NCBI GenBank assembly: GCA_946479805.1
Contig: CAMLHP010000050.1
Span: 1-12,827 of the forward strand
Length of the DNA: 12,827 nt
Source: an uncultured Gemmatimonadota bacterium
Lineage (GTDB): Bacteria > Gemmatimonadota > Gemmatimonadetes > Gemmatimonadales > GWC2-71-9
Direction of reading: 5' to 3'
The notes under the pieces are model-generated. The model did not search any database. It had not been told where the DNA came from and was given only the letters and a program-made list of their open reading frames with translations. Positions 1 through 7,288 of this stretch are shown in pieces. The first letter of the stretch is position 1. Each line of letters starts with the position of its first letter. A program made the translations under genes and the position numbers.

Positions 1-19
1 CCGCTTGTAGTAACTCCCA

Positions 20-40
20 GCCAGTATTAGCTTTACTGGC
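20..40. repeat. Perfect 7-bp inverted repeat just upstream of the DUF177 start
   Basis: GCCAGTA (20-26) and TACTGGC (34-40) are exact reverse complements separated by seven bases (TTAGCTT). The repeat ends one base before the ATG at 42 and occupies the place where a ribosome binding site would be; no Shine-Dalgarno sequence is visible there. It could be a DNA operator over a promoter for the fatty acid cluster, an RNA hairpin affecting translation of the first gene, or the end of an upstream terminator. No T-run follows it. Only 41 bases of upstream sequence are available, so the promoter cannot be judged. Confidence 0.5.
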
Positions 41-41
41 T

Positions 42-512
42 ATGCTTCGAGTGGATCTGAGGGAGCTCCGGCAGGGTCCGGTGGAAGTTCAGGCCGAGGT
101 TCCGGCCGGAGACGAGGCGTTTGAGGGGCTGGGCCTGGAACTGGCCGAGCCGGTCGAGTTGGACGGGTCGGTGCAGCCTGCCAATGACGGCGAATATCTC
201 TTCCGGGCCAGGGTCGACGCCGTACTGCGCTCGACCTGCCGCCGGTGCCTGGCTCCGGTGCAGTACGATGTGGGGCTGGACCTGAACGTGCTGTTCAGTC
301 CCGACCCCGATGCTGCGGATGATCCCAGCATCTACCCGCTTCCAGCCCAGTCCACGCACCTGGACCTGGGAGCTGTTTTGCGGGAGGAGTTGGCGCTGGC
401 GGTGCCTTCCTTCGTGTTGTGCCGCGAGGACTGCGCCGGACTCTGCCCCGAATGTGGCGCAGACCTGAATTCAGGGCCGTGCGGCTGCGCGGTCCCGGCC
501 GAACACAACTGA
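42..512 (+). CDS. YceD/DUF177 family protein, cysteine-rich
   Basis: This 156-residue protein belongs to the DUF177 (YceD) family, whose gene almost always lies just upstream of rpmF; in E. coli and plants the family is linked to 23S rRNA accumulation or processing. The N-terminus MLRVDLRELRQGP is typical and supports the ATG at 42, although no good ribosome binding site precedes it. Cysteines occur as a CxxC pair (C66, C69, in STCRRCLAPV) and in a C-terminal cluster (C127, C131, C135, C138, C147, C149), the arrangement expected of a zinc-binding form. rpmF starts 7 bases after its stop. Family assignment is strong from sequence and context; the exact role is inferred from homologues. Confidence 0.9.
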   Translation: MLRVDLRELRQGPVEVQAEVPAGDEAFEGLGLELAEPVELDGSVQPANDGEYLFRARVDAVLRSTCRRCLAPVQYDVGLDLNVLFSPDPDAADDPSIYPLPAQSTHLDLGAVLREELALAVPSFVLCREDCAGLCPECGADLNSGPCGCAVPAEHN

Positions 513-519
513 GGAATCC

Positions 520-702
520 ATGGCAGTCCCCAAGCGACGCACGTCCAAGTCCCGCAAGCGGCTTCGCCGCGGACACGATGCCGCCCCCGCGGTGGCATCG
601 CAGTCCTGTCCCCGGTGCGGTTCGCCCCGGCTCCCGCATCGGGTGTGTGACTCCTGCGGCTACTATCGCGGCAAGAAGCGGGTCGAGGTCGAGGACCAGT
701 AG
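520..702 (+). CDS. rpmF: 50S ribosomal protein L32
   Basis: The 60-residue product begins MAVPKRRTSKSRKR, the hallmark N-terminus of L32, a small protein of the large ribosomal subunit near the peptidyl transferase region. It carries a four-cysteine zinc ribbon (C30, C33, C43, C46), so this is the zinc-containing version rather than the cysteine-free paralogue that some bacteria make under zinc limitation. GAGGA at 511-515, overlapping the stop of the preceding gene, is its likely ribosome binding site, four bases from the ATG. The DUF177-rpmF-plsX order is widely conserved and ties ribosome assembly to lipid synthesis genes. Confidence 0.97.
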   Translation: MAVPKRRTSKSRKRLRRGHDAAPAVASQSCPRCGSPRLPHRVCDSCGYYRGKKRVEVEDQ

Positions 703-704
703 GC

Positions 705-1715
705 GTGATCCGCGTCGCAGTTGACGCGATGGGCGGCGACCAGGCCCCCGGCCCCGAGATCGAGGGGTCGCTCCGCGCGCTCGCCGAGTACGACGACCTC
801 CACCTCCAGCTGGTGGGGCAGCCCCAGGCCATCGAAACGGCGCTGGCTGTCCACTCACCCCTGGACCGCGGGCGCATTGACGTTGTGCCGGCGTCCCAGG
901 TCATCGGCATGGCGGAGAAGCCGCTCGCCGCGGTTCGCGCCAAGCGCGATTCCAGTATCGTCGTCGGGCTTGGCCTGCAGAAGGCCGGGAACTCCGACGC
1001 CTTTGTCTCTGCCGGCAACACCGGCGCGGTGCTGGCGGCGTCCACGGTGCTGCTCGGACTCCATCCCGGAGTTGATCGCGCCACGGTTGCTACGCTCTTT
1101 CCCACCGCTGACGACCCGGTCCTGGTCCTGGATGGCGGCGCCAACGTGGACTGCTCCGCGCGAGAGCTCGCCTGCTTCGCACTGCTCGGCACCGTTTACA
1201 TGCGAGACATCATCGGCCGGCAGAAGCCCGCCGTGGGCCTCCTCAACGTCGGCGAGGAGGACGAGAAGGGCAACGCCGTTGTTCGCGAGGCCCACCAGCT
1301 TCTCCGTTCGCTCCCCGGCATCAATTTCATCGGCAACATAGAGGGTCGCGACATCCTGGCCGGCCACGACACCCGTGGCGCTGTGGACGTGGTCGTCTGT
1401 GACGGGTTTGTGGGCAACGTGGTGCTCAAGTTCTACGAGTCGGTGGCACGGCTCATCGTCCGCATGGTCAAGCGCGACGCGCCCGCGCTGCTGGAGCGCG
1501 ATGATATCAAGCGAGTGTTCCGCACGCTCGACTACTCCGAGTACGGCGGTGCTCCGCTGCTGGGGGTGAACGGCGTGTCGATCATTTGCCACGGCTCCAG
1601 CGGCGCCAACGCAATCAAGAACGCGGTGCGGGTGGCAGTGCAGTCCTGCCGCTCCAGGCTCAGCAGCCATATCGCTGCCGAGCTGGCGCAGCAGGTCCCG
1701 GCGGGCCGGACATGA
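705..1715 (+). CDS. plsX: Phosphate acyltransferase PlsX
   Basis: PlsX converts acyl-ACP and phosphate to acyl-phosphate, which PlsY then uses to acylate glycerol-3-phosphate in the first step of phospholipid synthesis; it acts as a peripheral membrane enzyme. The 336-residue length is normal for the family. Visible family motifs are VAVDAMGGDQAPG near residues 4-16, SAGNTGA at 102-108, GNIEGRDI around 210-217, CDGFVGNV around 232-239, and SSGANAIKNA at 298-307. The start is the GTG at 705, two bases after the rpmF stop, and the first residues match typical PlsX proteins. Its stop overlaps the fabH start by four bases (ATGA), which implies translational coupling. Confidence 0.97.
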   Translation: MIRVAVDAMGGDQAPGPEIEGSLRALAEYDDLHLQLVGQPQAIETALAVHSPLDRGRIDVVPASQVIGMAEKPLAAVRAKRDSSIVVGLGLQKAGNSDAFVSAGNTGAVLAASTVLLGLHPGVDRATVATLFPTADDPVLVLDGGANVDCSARELACFALLGTVYMRDIIGRQKPAVGLLNVGEEDEKGNAVVREAHQLLRSLPGINFIGNIEGRDILAGHDTRGAVDVVVCDGFVGNVVLKFYESVARLIVRMVKRDAPALLERDDIKRVFRTLDYSEYGGAPLLGVNGVSIICHGSSGANAIKNAVRVAVQSCRSRLSSHIAAELAQQVPAGRT

Positions 1716-2719
1716 CATCACGCCGGCCAATCGCCCGCCTCACCGGCCTGGGCACAGCGGTCCCGGAAAAGGTGGTGGACAACGCCTGGTTCGAGCAGCG
1801 GCTCGACACCAGCGATGCCTGGATCGTCGAGCGGACCGGAATTCGGGAGCGGCGGCACGCCGGGCCCGACGAAAGCGTGACCGAACTGGCGCGCAGGGCA
1901 TCGGTCGAGGCGCTGGCGCGGGCAGGACGAACCCCTTCCGAGCTCGACTCCATCGTGCTGGGCACGGCAACTCCTGATCGGCTGCTCCCCGCCACCGCGT
2001 GCGACCTCCAGGCCGTCCTCGGTGCTGACCGCGCAGCTGCCTTCGACGTGTCGGCCGCATGTCCCGGGTTCCTCTACGCAATGACCGTGGCGGAAGGGCT
2101 CATCGCTTCGGGCCAGAGCGAGCGCTCGCTCATCCTGGGCGCGGAGAAGCTCACCTGCATCACCGACTTCGAGGATCGGGGCACCGCCATCCTGTTCGGT
2201 GACGGCGCAGGCGCGGCGGTACTGGAACGCACCGAGCCCTCTGGTGACAAGCCCCGCGGCATCCTCTCCACGTTCATCGCCAGTGATGGGCGGCTGGCGG
2301 ACCTGCTTTACCGGCCCGGGGGTGGCGCGGCGCATCCCATCAGCCACGATGTCGTCGAGGACCGCTCGCACTTCCTCAAGATGCAGGGTCGCGAGGTTTT
2401 CAAGGCGGCGGTGCGCGCCATGGCCGACGCGAGCGACGAGGCGATCCGGCGGGCTGGGGTCACGGCCGACCAGATCGACCTGCTGGTGCCGCATCAGGCC
2501 AACATCCGGATCATCGAGTCCACCGCGAAGCATGCCGGCATGCCGATGGACCGCGTGATGGTCAACGTAGACCGCTACGGGAACACTTCCTCTGCTTCCA
2601 TACCCATTGCGCTGGACGAGGCGATCCAGCAGGGCCGCATAGGTCCAGACTCACTGGTGCTGCTGGTGGCCTTCGGGGCCGGTTTCACCTGGGCCAGCGC
2701 GGTGATCCGGTGGGGCTGA
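1712..2719 (+). CDS. fabH: 3-oxoacyl-ACP synthase III (FabH)
   Basis: FabH condenses acetyl-CoA (or another acyl-CoA primer) with malonyl-ACP to start type II fatty acid synthesis in the cytosol. The 335-residue protein has the Cys-His-Asn catalytic triad: C117 in DVSAACPGF, H261 in PHQANIRI, and N291 in YGNTSSASIP. The W32-like segment appears as DAWIVERTGIRERR at residues 35-48. The ATG at 1712 overlaps the plsX stop (ATGA) and gives the usual N-terminus; the reading frame is open further upstream to 1586 but that extension lies inside plsX and resembles nothing. The 3' end overlaps fabD by 10 bases. Whether it prefers straight or branched primers cannot be told from the sequence. Confidence 0.97.
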   Translation: MTSRRPIARLTGLGTAVPEKVVDNAWFEQRLDTSDAWIVERTGIRERRHAGPDESVTELARRASVEALARAGRTPSELDSIVLGTATPDRLLPATACDLQAVLGADRAAAFDVSAACPGFLYAMTVAEGLIASGQSERSLILGAEKLTCITDFEDRGTAILFGDGAGAAVLERTEPSGDKPRGILSTFIASDGRLADLLYRPGGGAAHPISHDVVEDRSHFLKMQGREVFKAAVRAMADASDEAIRRAGVTADQIDLLVPHQANIRIIESTAKHAGMPMDRVMVNVDRYGNTSSASIPIALDEAIQQGRIGPDSLVLLVAFGAGFTWASAVIRWG

Positions 2720-3648
2720 TCCTCGCCTTCCCGGGTCAGGGCGCCCAGAAGGTCGGGATGGGGCGGGACCTCGCCGAGTCATCTCCCGCGGCCCTCGAGG
2801 TGTTCGAACGGATCGACGCTGCGCTGGAGATGCCGCTCAGCCGCCTGATGTGGGAAGGCCCCGAGGAGGAACTGACCCTCACCCACAACGCCCAGCCGGC
2901 CATACTGGCGCACTCTGTGGCGATGCTGGCTGCGCTGGGAGATGTCGTGTCCGGTGCAGTCGCGGCGCTGGGCCATAGCCTCGGCGAATACAGCGCCTAT
3001 GTGGCTGCAGGTGCGCTGGCGCCCGAGGACGCCGCCAGGCTGGTGCGCCGCCGGGGCGAGCTGATGCTTGAGGCAGGCCAGCAGCGGCCCGGCGCAATGG
3101 CCGCGGTACTGGGACTCTCCACGTCAGAGGTCGAGGCCGCCTGCGCCGCCGCGAAGCGGGAGGGCGAGGTCGCAGTGGCCGCCAACCTTAATGCGCCGGA
3201 CCAGACCGTGGTGTCCGGCGACCCCGCCGCGGTGGAGCGGGCCGGAGTCGGCTGCAAGGAGCGGGGCGCGAAGCGCGTGGTTCCGCTCAAGGTGAGCGGG
3301 GCATTCCACTCGCCGCTGATGGCACCGGCTGCTGCGGGACTCGCCGAGGTACTGGCCGACGTTCCATTCGAGGATCCACGAATCCCGGTTTACGCCAATG
3401 CCAGGGCCGAGCCCGTCCGCACGGCGGATGATGCGCGCCGGCTGCTTGTGGAACAGCTCACGGCGCCGGTGCGGTGGGTCGCGTGCGTGGAGGCGGCAGC
3501 CCGGCAGGAGGGCGAGCCGTCGTTCCTCGAGATCGGGCCCGGCAACGTCTTGAGCGGCCTGATTCGTCGCATCGTCCCGGGCGCTGCAACCGCCTCGGCG
3601 GGAACCGCCGCGGACCTCGCCAGCTTCAACGCATCCGCCAAGTCATGA
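2710..3648 (+). CDS. fabD: Malonyl-CoA:ACP transacylase (FabD)
   Basis: FabD moves malonyl from CoA to the ACP phosphopantetheine arm, giving the extender unit for FabH and FabF. The 312-residue protein has the GQGAQ motif at 9-13, the nucleophile S90 in GHSLGEYSA, an arginine at about position 115 (VRRRGELM) for the malonyl carboxylate, and the catalytic H200 in SGAFHSPLM. The GTG at 2710 places the family's LILAFPGQGAQ segment directly at the N-terminus and overlaps the end of fabH by 10 bases. Its stop overlaps the fabG ATG by four bases, so the plsX-fabH-fabD-fabG block looks translationally coupled. Confidence 0.97.
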   Translation: MGLILAFPGQGAQKVGMGRDLAESSPAALEVFERIDAALEMPLSRLMWEGPEEELTLTHNAQPAILAHSVAMLAALGDVVSGAVAALGHSLGEYSAYVAAGALAPEDAARLVRRRGELMLEAGQQRPGAMAAVLGLSTSEVEAACAAAKREGEVAVAANLNAPDQTVVSGDPAAVERAGVGCKERGAKRVVPLKVSGAFHSPLMAPAAAGLAEVLADVPFEDPRIPVYANARAEPVRTADDARRLLVEQLTAPVRWVACVEAAARQEGEPSFLEIGPGNVLSGLIRRIVPGAATASAGTAADLASFNASAKS

Positions 3649-4385
3649 TCACACTGGACCTCAGCGGCAGGGTTGCCTTCGTGACCGGCGGCACCCGGGG
3701 CATCGGTTTCGCAATCGCGCAGGCGCTGGTCGCGAGCGGCGCCAAGGCAGCCATCAGCGGCCGGGACTCTGGCAGAGCCGCCGAGGCGGCGAGCCGCCTG
3801 GGCGGTGGGGCGATCGGCGTGGCGTGCGACGTATCCGACGAGGCCCAGGTCGAGGCGGCCATCGCGGAGATCGAGTCAGCGCTGGGCGGGATCGATATCC
3901 TGGTCAACAACGCCGGGATAACGCGTGATAACATCCTGCTGCGGCTGGACGGCGCTGCATGGGACGAGGTGCTCGATACCAACCTCAAGGGTGCGTTTCA
4001 TGCCACACGTGCGGTGATCAAGGGGATGATGAAGCGCCGGAGCGGGCGCATCATCAGCATCAGCAGCATCGTGGGCCTGACCGGCAACAAGGGCCAGGCC
4101 AACTACGCCGCCAGCAAGGCGGGATTGATCGGCTTCACCAAGGCGGTCGCGCGGGAGTACGCCAGCCGCGGGATAACGGCAAATTGTGTCGCGCCGGGGT
4201 ACATCGAGACCGACATGACGAGCGCCTTGCCGGAGGACGCGCGAAAGGCATTATTAGACAGCATTGCGCTGGGCCGGCTGGGCCAGCCGGAGGACATAGC
4301 CGGAGCGGTGCTGTACCTGGCATCGGACCTTGCCGCCTACGTCACGGGCCAGGTGCTCGTGGTGGACGGCGGAATGGCCATGTAG
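3645..4385 (+). CDS. fabG: 3-oxoacyl-ACP reductase (FabG)
   Basis: FabG is the NADPH-dependent reductase of 3-oxoacyl-ACP in fatty acid elongation, a short-chain dehydrogenase. The 246-residue protein has the cofactor motif TGGTRGIG at 14-21, NNAG at 88-91, and the catalytic residues N113 (DTNL), S141, Y154 and K158 (the last two in YAASK), followed by the APGYIETDM segment typical of FabG rather than of other SDRs. The length is normal. The start ATG at 3645 overlaps the fabD stop (ATGA); a longer open frame from 3474 lies within fabD and is not credible as coding. A 33-base gap separates it from acpP, the largest gap inside the fab block. Confidence 0.97.
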   Translation: MITLDLSGRVAFVTGGTRGIGFAIAQALVASGAKAAISGRDSGRAAEAASRLGGGAIGVACDVSDEAQVEAAIAEIESALGGIDILVNNAGITRDNILLRLDGAAWDEVLDTNLKGAFHATRAVIKGMMKRRSGRIISISSIVGLTGNKGQANYAASKAGLIGFTKAVAREYASRGITANCVAPGYIETDMTSALPEDARKALLDSIALGRLGQPEDIAGAVLYLASDLAAYVTGQVLVVDGGMAM

Positions 4386-4418
4386 CGCGGGGCAGTTCAA
4401 ATCCAACCCGAGGACGTC

Positions 4419-4658
4419 ATGGACAACGTTGAGGAGAAGGTCAAGGACATCATCGTCGAGGAACTGGGCGTCGAACGCGAGAAGCTCACCGCCGAGGCGA
4501 GCTTCATGGAGGATCTGGGCGCAGACAGCCTCGACACCGTGGAGCTGGTGATGGCCTTCGAGAAGGAGTTCGACATCGACATTCCCGACGAGGACGCGGA
4601 GAAGATGCGGACCGTTGGAGATGCGCTGGCCTATCTCCACACCAAGATCGGGAAGTAG
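4419..4658 (+). CDS. acpP: Acyl carrier protein
   Basis: ACP carries the growing acyl chain on a 4'-phosphopantetheine arm through all steps of fatty acid synthesis. This 79-residue acidic protein has the attachment site [12 protein letters not shown], with S37 as the modified serine, and ends in a helix typical of AcpP. GAGGA at 4410-4414 lies four bases upstream of the ATG and is one of the clearer ribosome binding sites in the fab block, in keeping with the high expression expected for ACP. Position between fabG and fabF is the classical arrangement. Confidence 0.98.
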   Translation: MDNVEEKVKDIIVEELGVEREKLTAEASFMEDLGADSLDTVELVMAFEKEFDIDIPDEDAEKMRTVGDALAYLHTKIGK

Positions 4659-4662
4659 GGAG

Positions 4663-5904
4663 TTGGCGCGCCGCGTGGTCGTGACCGGCCTGGGACTTGT
4701 GACCCCGGTCGGTAACGATGTCGAATCGACGTGGAGCGCCCTGCTGGATGGGCGTTCCGGTGCCGCACCCATCACCAAGCTCGATCCGGCCCGGCTCCCG
4801 GTCCGGTTCGCCTGCGAGGTGAAGGGATTCGACCCGCTCCAGTACATCGACCGCAAGGAGGCCCGACGGTACGACCTCTTCGCCCAGTTCGCGCTGGGCG
4901 CGGCGGCACAGGCCATGAGCCAGGCCGGGCTGGAGGGGGGCGTACCTGACCCGGAACGTGCGGGTGTGGTCATCGGAAGCGGCATCGGCGGGATGCAGAC
5001 CTACGAGGAGAACTGCGCCGCGTATATCCTGAAGGGTCCCGAGCGGGTCTCGCCCTTCTTCGTTCCCATGTTCATCCCCGACATCGCGGCGGGCCTGGTT
5101 TCGATCCGGTATGGCGCGCGGGGACCGAACTTCGCCACCGTATCCGCCTGCGCGTCGTCGGCTCACGCCATCGGCGAATCCTTCCGCATCGTCCAGCAGG
5201 GCAAGGCAGACCTGATGATCACCGGCGGCTCCGAGGCCGCGATCACGGGGCTCACCGTGGCGGCATTCGCCAACATGAAGGCACTCTCGTTCCGCAATGA
5301 CGATCCCGCCACGGCCAGCCGGCCGTTCGACCTGGACCGCGACGGATTCGTGCTGGGCGATGGCGGCGGCATGGTGGTGCTGGAGAGCCTGGAGCACGCT
5401 CAGGCCAGGGGTGCGACCATCCTGGGTGAGATACTGGGTTATGGCGCCAGCGGAGACGCCCATCACATCACCTCGCCGCCTGACGATGGCCACGGCGCCA
5501 AGGCTGCGATGAAGCTGTGCATGGACGACGGCGGCATTGACCCGGCGCGGGTGGGTTACATCAACGCCCACGGCACGTCGACGCCCCAGGGTGACGTCGC
5601 CGAGACGAGCGCGGTGAAGGGTGTGTTCGGTGACCTCGCATCCCGTCTCATCTTCGGCTCCACCAAGAGCATGACCGGGCACCTGCTGGGTGGTGCCGGA
5701 GCACTTGAATGCATCGTGTCGCTGCTGGTCGCCACACGGGGCAAGATCCCGCCCACCATCAACCAGTTCACGCCCGACCCGGCGTGCGACCTCGACTCCG
5801 CTCCCAACAAGATGGTCGAGCGCACGGTGGACGTGGCCATGAGCAACTCCTTCGGCTTTGGCGGCCACAATGCGAGCCTCGCGGTAGGGGCGTACAGGGA
5901 GTAG
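4663..5904 (+). CDS. fabF: 3-oxoacyl-ACP synthase II (FabF), TTG start
   Basis: FabF is the elongating condensing enzyme, joining acyl-ACP with malonyl-ACP. Starting at the TTG at 4663 gives 413 residues beginning M-ARRVVVTGLGLVTPVG, and the catalytic residues then fall at C163 (VSACASSAHA), H303 (NAHGTSTPQGD) and H340 (MTGHLLGGAGA), exactly the E. coli FabF numbering, which favours this start. The frame is open back to 4615 inside acpP, but those residues are unlike the family. The other in-frame option, GTG at 4675, would cut the conserved N-terminal residues; AGGGAG (4657-4662) sits well for it but too close to the TTG. The gene starts four bases after the acpP stop and is the last of the fab block. 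Confidence 0.95.
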   Translation: MARRVVVTGLGLVTPVGNDVESTWSALLDGRSGAAPITKLDPARLPVRFACEVKGFDPLQYIDRKEARRYDLFAQFALGAAAQAMSQAGLEGGVPDPERAGVVIGSGIGGMQTYEENCAAYILKGPERVSPFFVPMFIPDIAAGLVSIRYGARGPNFATVSACASSAHAIGESFRIVQQGKADLMITGGSEAAITGLTVAAFANMKALSFRNDDPATASRPFDLDRDGFVLGDGGGMVVLESLEHAQARGATILGEILGYGASGDAHHITSPPDDGHGAKAAMKLCMDDGGIDPARVGYINAHGTSTPQGDVAETSAVKGVFGDLASRLIFGSTKSMTGHLLGGAGALECIVSLLVATRGKIPPTINQFTPDPACDLDSAPNKMVERTVDVAMSNSFGFGGHNASLAVGAYRE

Positions 5905-5912
5905 TTGTCGTC

Positions 5913-5926
5913 GCGAGTAAACTCGC
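5913..5926 (+). other. Small hairpin after fabF
   Basis: GCGAG (5913-5917) and CTCGC (5922-5926) form a 5-bp stem with a TAAA tetraloop, eight bases after the fabF stop. The CTCGC arm can instead pair with a second GCGAG at 5933-5937, so two mutually exclusive folds are possible. On its own it is a weak structure. Together with the larger hairpin downstream it may mark the end of the fab transcript or a leader of the menaquinone genes. Confidence 0.35.
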
Positions 5927-5936
5927 TGCTCGGCGA

Positions 5937-5955
5937 GCGTCGCCTTCGGCGACGC
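5937..5955 (+). terminator. Strong GC hairpin in the fabF-mqnE spacer, candidate terminator
   Basis: GCGTCGCC (5937-5944) and GGCGACGC (5948-5955) are exact reverse complements with a three-base loop (TTC), an 8-bp GC-rich stem 32 bases after the fabF stop. No T-run follows, so it is not a textbook intrinsic terminator; it could be a U-tract-free terminator, a barrier protecting the fab mRNA 3' end, or part of a 5' leader. The rest of the 193-base spacer (5905-6097) holds no credible gene. Its most AT-rich part (about 6034-6049) is the only obvious place for a promoter for mqnE, but no good -35/-10 pair is visible. Confidence 0.4.
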
Positions 5956-6097
5956 AGGGCAGAATCGGGTGCACCAGATGTCCAGACCCTCCGAGCCATC
6001 AGCGTCATTCCCGATCATCTGCGTCATCGGTGGATACGGATTAGATTTGGCCATCCTCCGGCCGCCCCGGCCGGGTGCTGGCTTGCAAGGAGACAGC

Positions 6098-7288
6098 ATG
6101 GCCTCGGAGCTGGACCGCTCGCTCATCAAGGACCCCGCGCTGCACCCCATCGCCGGCTGCGTGCTCGAGGGACGCCGACTCGACGCTGGCCAGGGTCGCA
6201 CGCTCTATGAGTCACCCGACCTGATCGGCCTCGGTGCCCTGGCCGATTTCGCGAATCAGCGGGTCAACGGCGACCGGGTGTTCTTCTCCGCCAACCAGCA
6301 CATCAACCCCACCAACGTCTGCATCCTCAGGAACACCTGCACCTTCTGCTCCTTTGCCCGGATGCCGAAGGAGGAAGGCGCCTATGTCCGGAGCCTGGAC
6401 GAGGTGTTCGAGGAGGCCGAGGCCGCGCGCCAGGGGCCGACCCGCGAGTTCCACATTGTGGGCGGGCTGCACCCGAAGCTCAGGCTCTCGTACTACACCG
6501 ACATGATCCGCGGGCTCCGGGAGCGCCACCCCGAGGTCCACGTGAAGGCGCTTACGGCGGTGGAAATCGCCCACATCGCACGGGTCGAGCGTTCGAGCTC
6601 GCTGGAGGTGCTGGCCGCGCTCAAGGAGGCAGGGCTGACGAGCCTGCCCGGCGGCGGCGCCGAGGTGTTCAGCACCGCAGTCCGCGCCACCATTGCCGAG
6701 CGGAAGCTCAGCGGAGAGGAATGGCTCCGGGTCCACCGCGAGGCGCACTCGCTCGACATCCCCACCAACTGCACCATGCTCTACGGCCACGTCGAGAGCG
6801 CTGAAGATCGCATTGCACACCTCGACGCCCTGCGCCGGCTCCAGGACGAGACCGGCGGGTTCCTCACCTACATTCCGCTCGCCTATCACCCCGACAACAA
6901 CGAACTGGGTGAGGAGCTCGGCCGGACCGGCACCGCCACCACCGGCTACGAGGACCTCCGCGCCATCGCGGTGGGCCGCCTCATGCTGGACAACATTCCC
7001 CACGTGAAGACCCACTGGCCCATGGTCACGCCCTTCCTGTCGCAGGTGGCCCTGGCCTTTGGCTGCGACGACGTGGAGGGCACCGTGGTGTTCGAGCGGA
7101 TCTACCACGAGGCAGGGGCGCAGACTGCAATGCATCTCCGCTACCACGAGATCGTGGAGCTGATCCGCGGCGCCGCCCGGGTGCCTGTGGAGCGCGACAG
7201 TCTTTACCGTGAAATCCGGCGGGAGTTCGACCCGCCGCCCCCCATGCGCGAACTGAGCCGGAGCCTGCCGGTGGTACACGCCGCATGA
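6098..7288 (+). CDS. mqnE: Aminodeoxyfutalosine synthase (radical SAM MqnE)
   Basis: MqnE adds an adenosyl group to the 3-[(1-carboxyvinyl)oxy]benzoate made by MqnA, giving 6-amino-6-deoxyfutalosine, the second step of futalosine-route menaquinone synthesis. The ATG at 6098 has a good site, AAGGAG at 6087-6092 five bases away, giving 396 residues; an open frame back to 5969 lacks a ribosome site and family-like sequence. Family features include HINPTNVC before the 4Fe-4S cysteines, VGGLHP at 121-126 and SLPGGGAEV at 182-190. The cluster cysteines are C75, C81 and C84, that is CX5CX2C, two residues longer in the first gap than the usual CX3CX2C. The reading frame is otherwise intact, so I expect an active enzyme. 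Its stop overlaps the mqnA start (ATGA). Confidence 0.93.
   Translation: MASELDRSLIKDPALHPIAGCVLEGRRLDAGQGRTLYESPDLIGLGALADFANQRVNGDRVFFSANQHINPTNVCILRNTCTFCSFARMPKEEGAYVRSLDEVFEEAEAARQGPTREFHIVGGLHPKLRLSYYTDMIRGLRERHPEVHVKALTAVEIAHIARVERSSSLEVLAALKEAGLTSLPGGGAEVFSTAVRATIAERKLSGEEWLRVHREAHSLDIPTNCTMLYGHVESAEDRIAHLDALRRLQDETGGFLTYIPLAYHPDNNELGEELGRTGTATTGYEDLRAIAVGRLMLDNIPHVKTHWPMVTPFLSQVALAFGCDDVEGTVVFERIYHEAGAQTAMHLRYHEIVELIRGAARVPVERDSLYREIRREFDPPPPMRELSRSLPVVHAA

Noticed and set aside
332..1192. 286-residue minus-strand frame opposite DUF177, rpmF and plsX
   Set aside because: S/R/P/T-rich composition typical of a shadow frame, no domain, fully covered by three plus-strand genes.
1586..1711. 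N-terminal extension of FabH inside plsX
   Set aside because: The sequence is R/Q/G-rich noise and the ATG at 1712 with ATGA overlap gives the normal FabH N-terminus.
5969..6097. 43-residue N-terminal extension of MqnE
   Set aside because: No ribosome site at 5969 and no family-like sequence, whereas ATG 6098 has AAGGAG at good spacing.
4504..6201. 565-residue open frame on the minus strand opposite acpP/fabF
   Set aside because: It lies opposite well-supported genes with intact catalytic motifs, has low-complexity H/G/R-rich composition and no recognisable domain; long antisense frames are common in GC-rich coding DNA.
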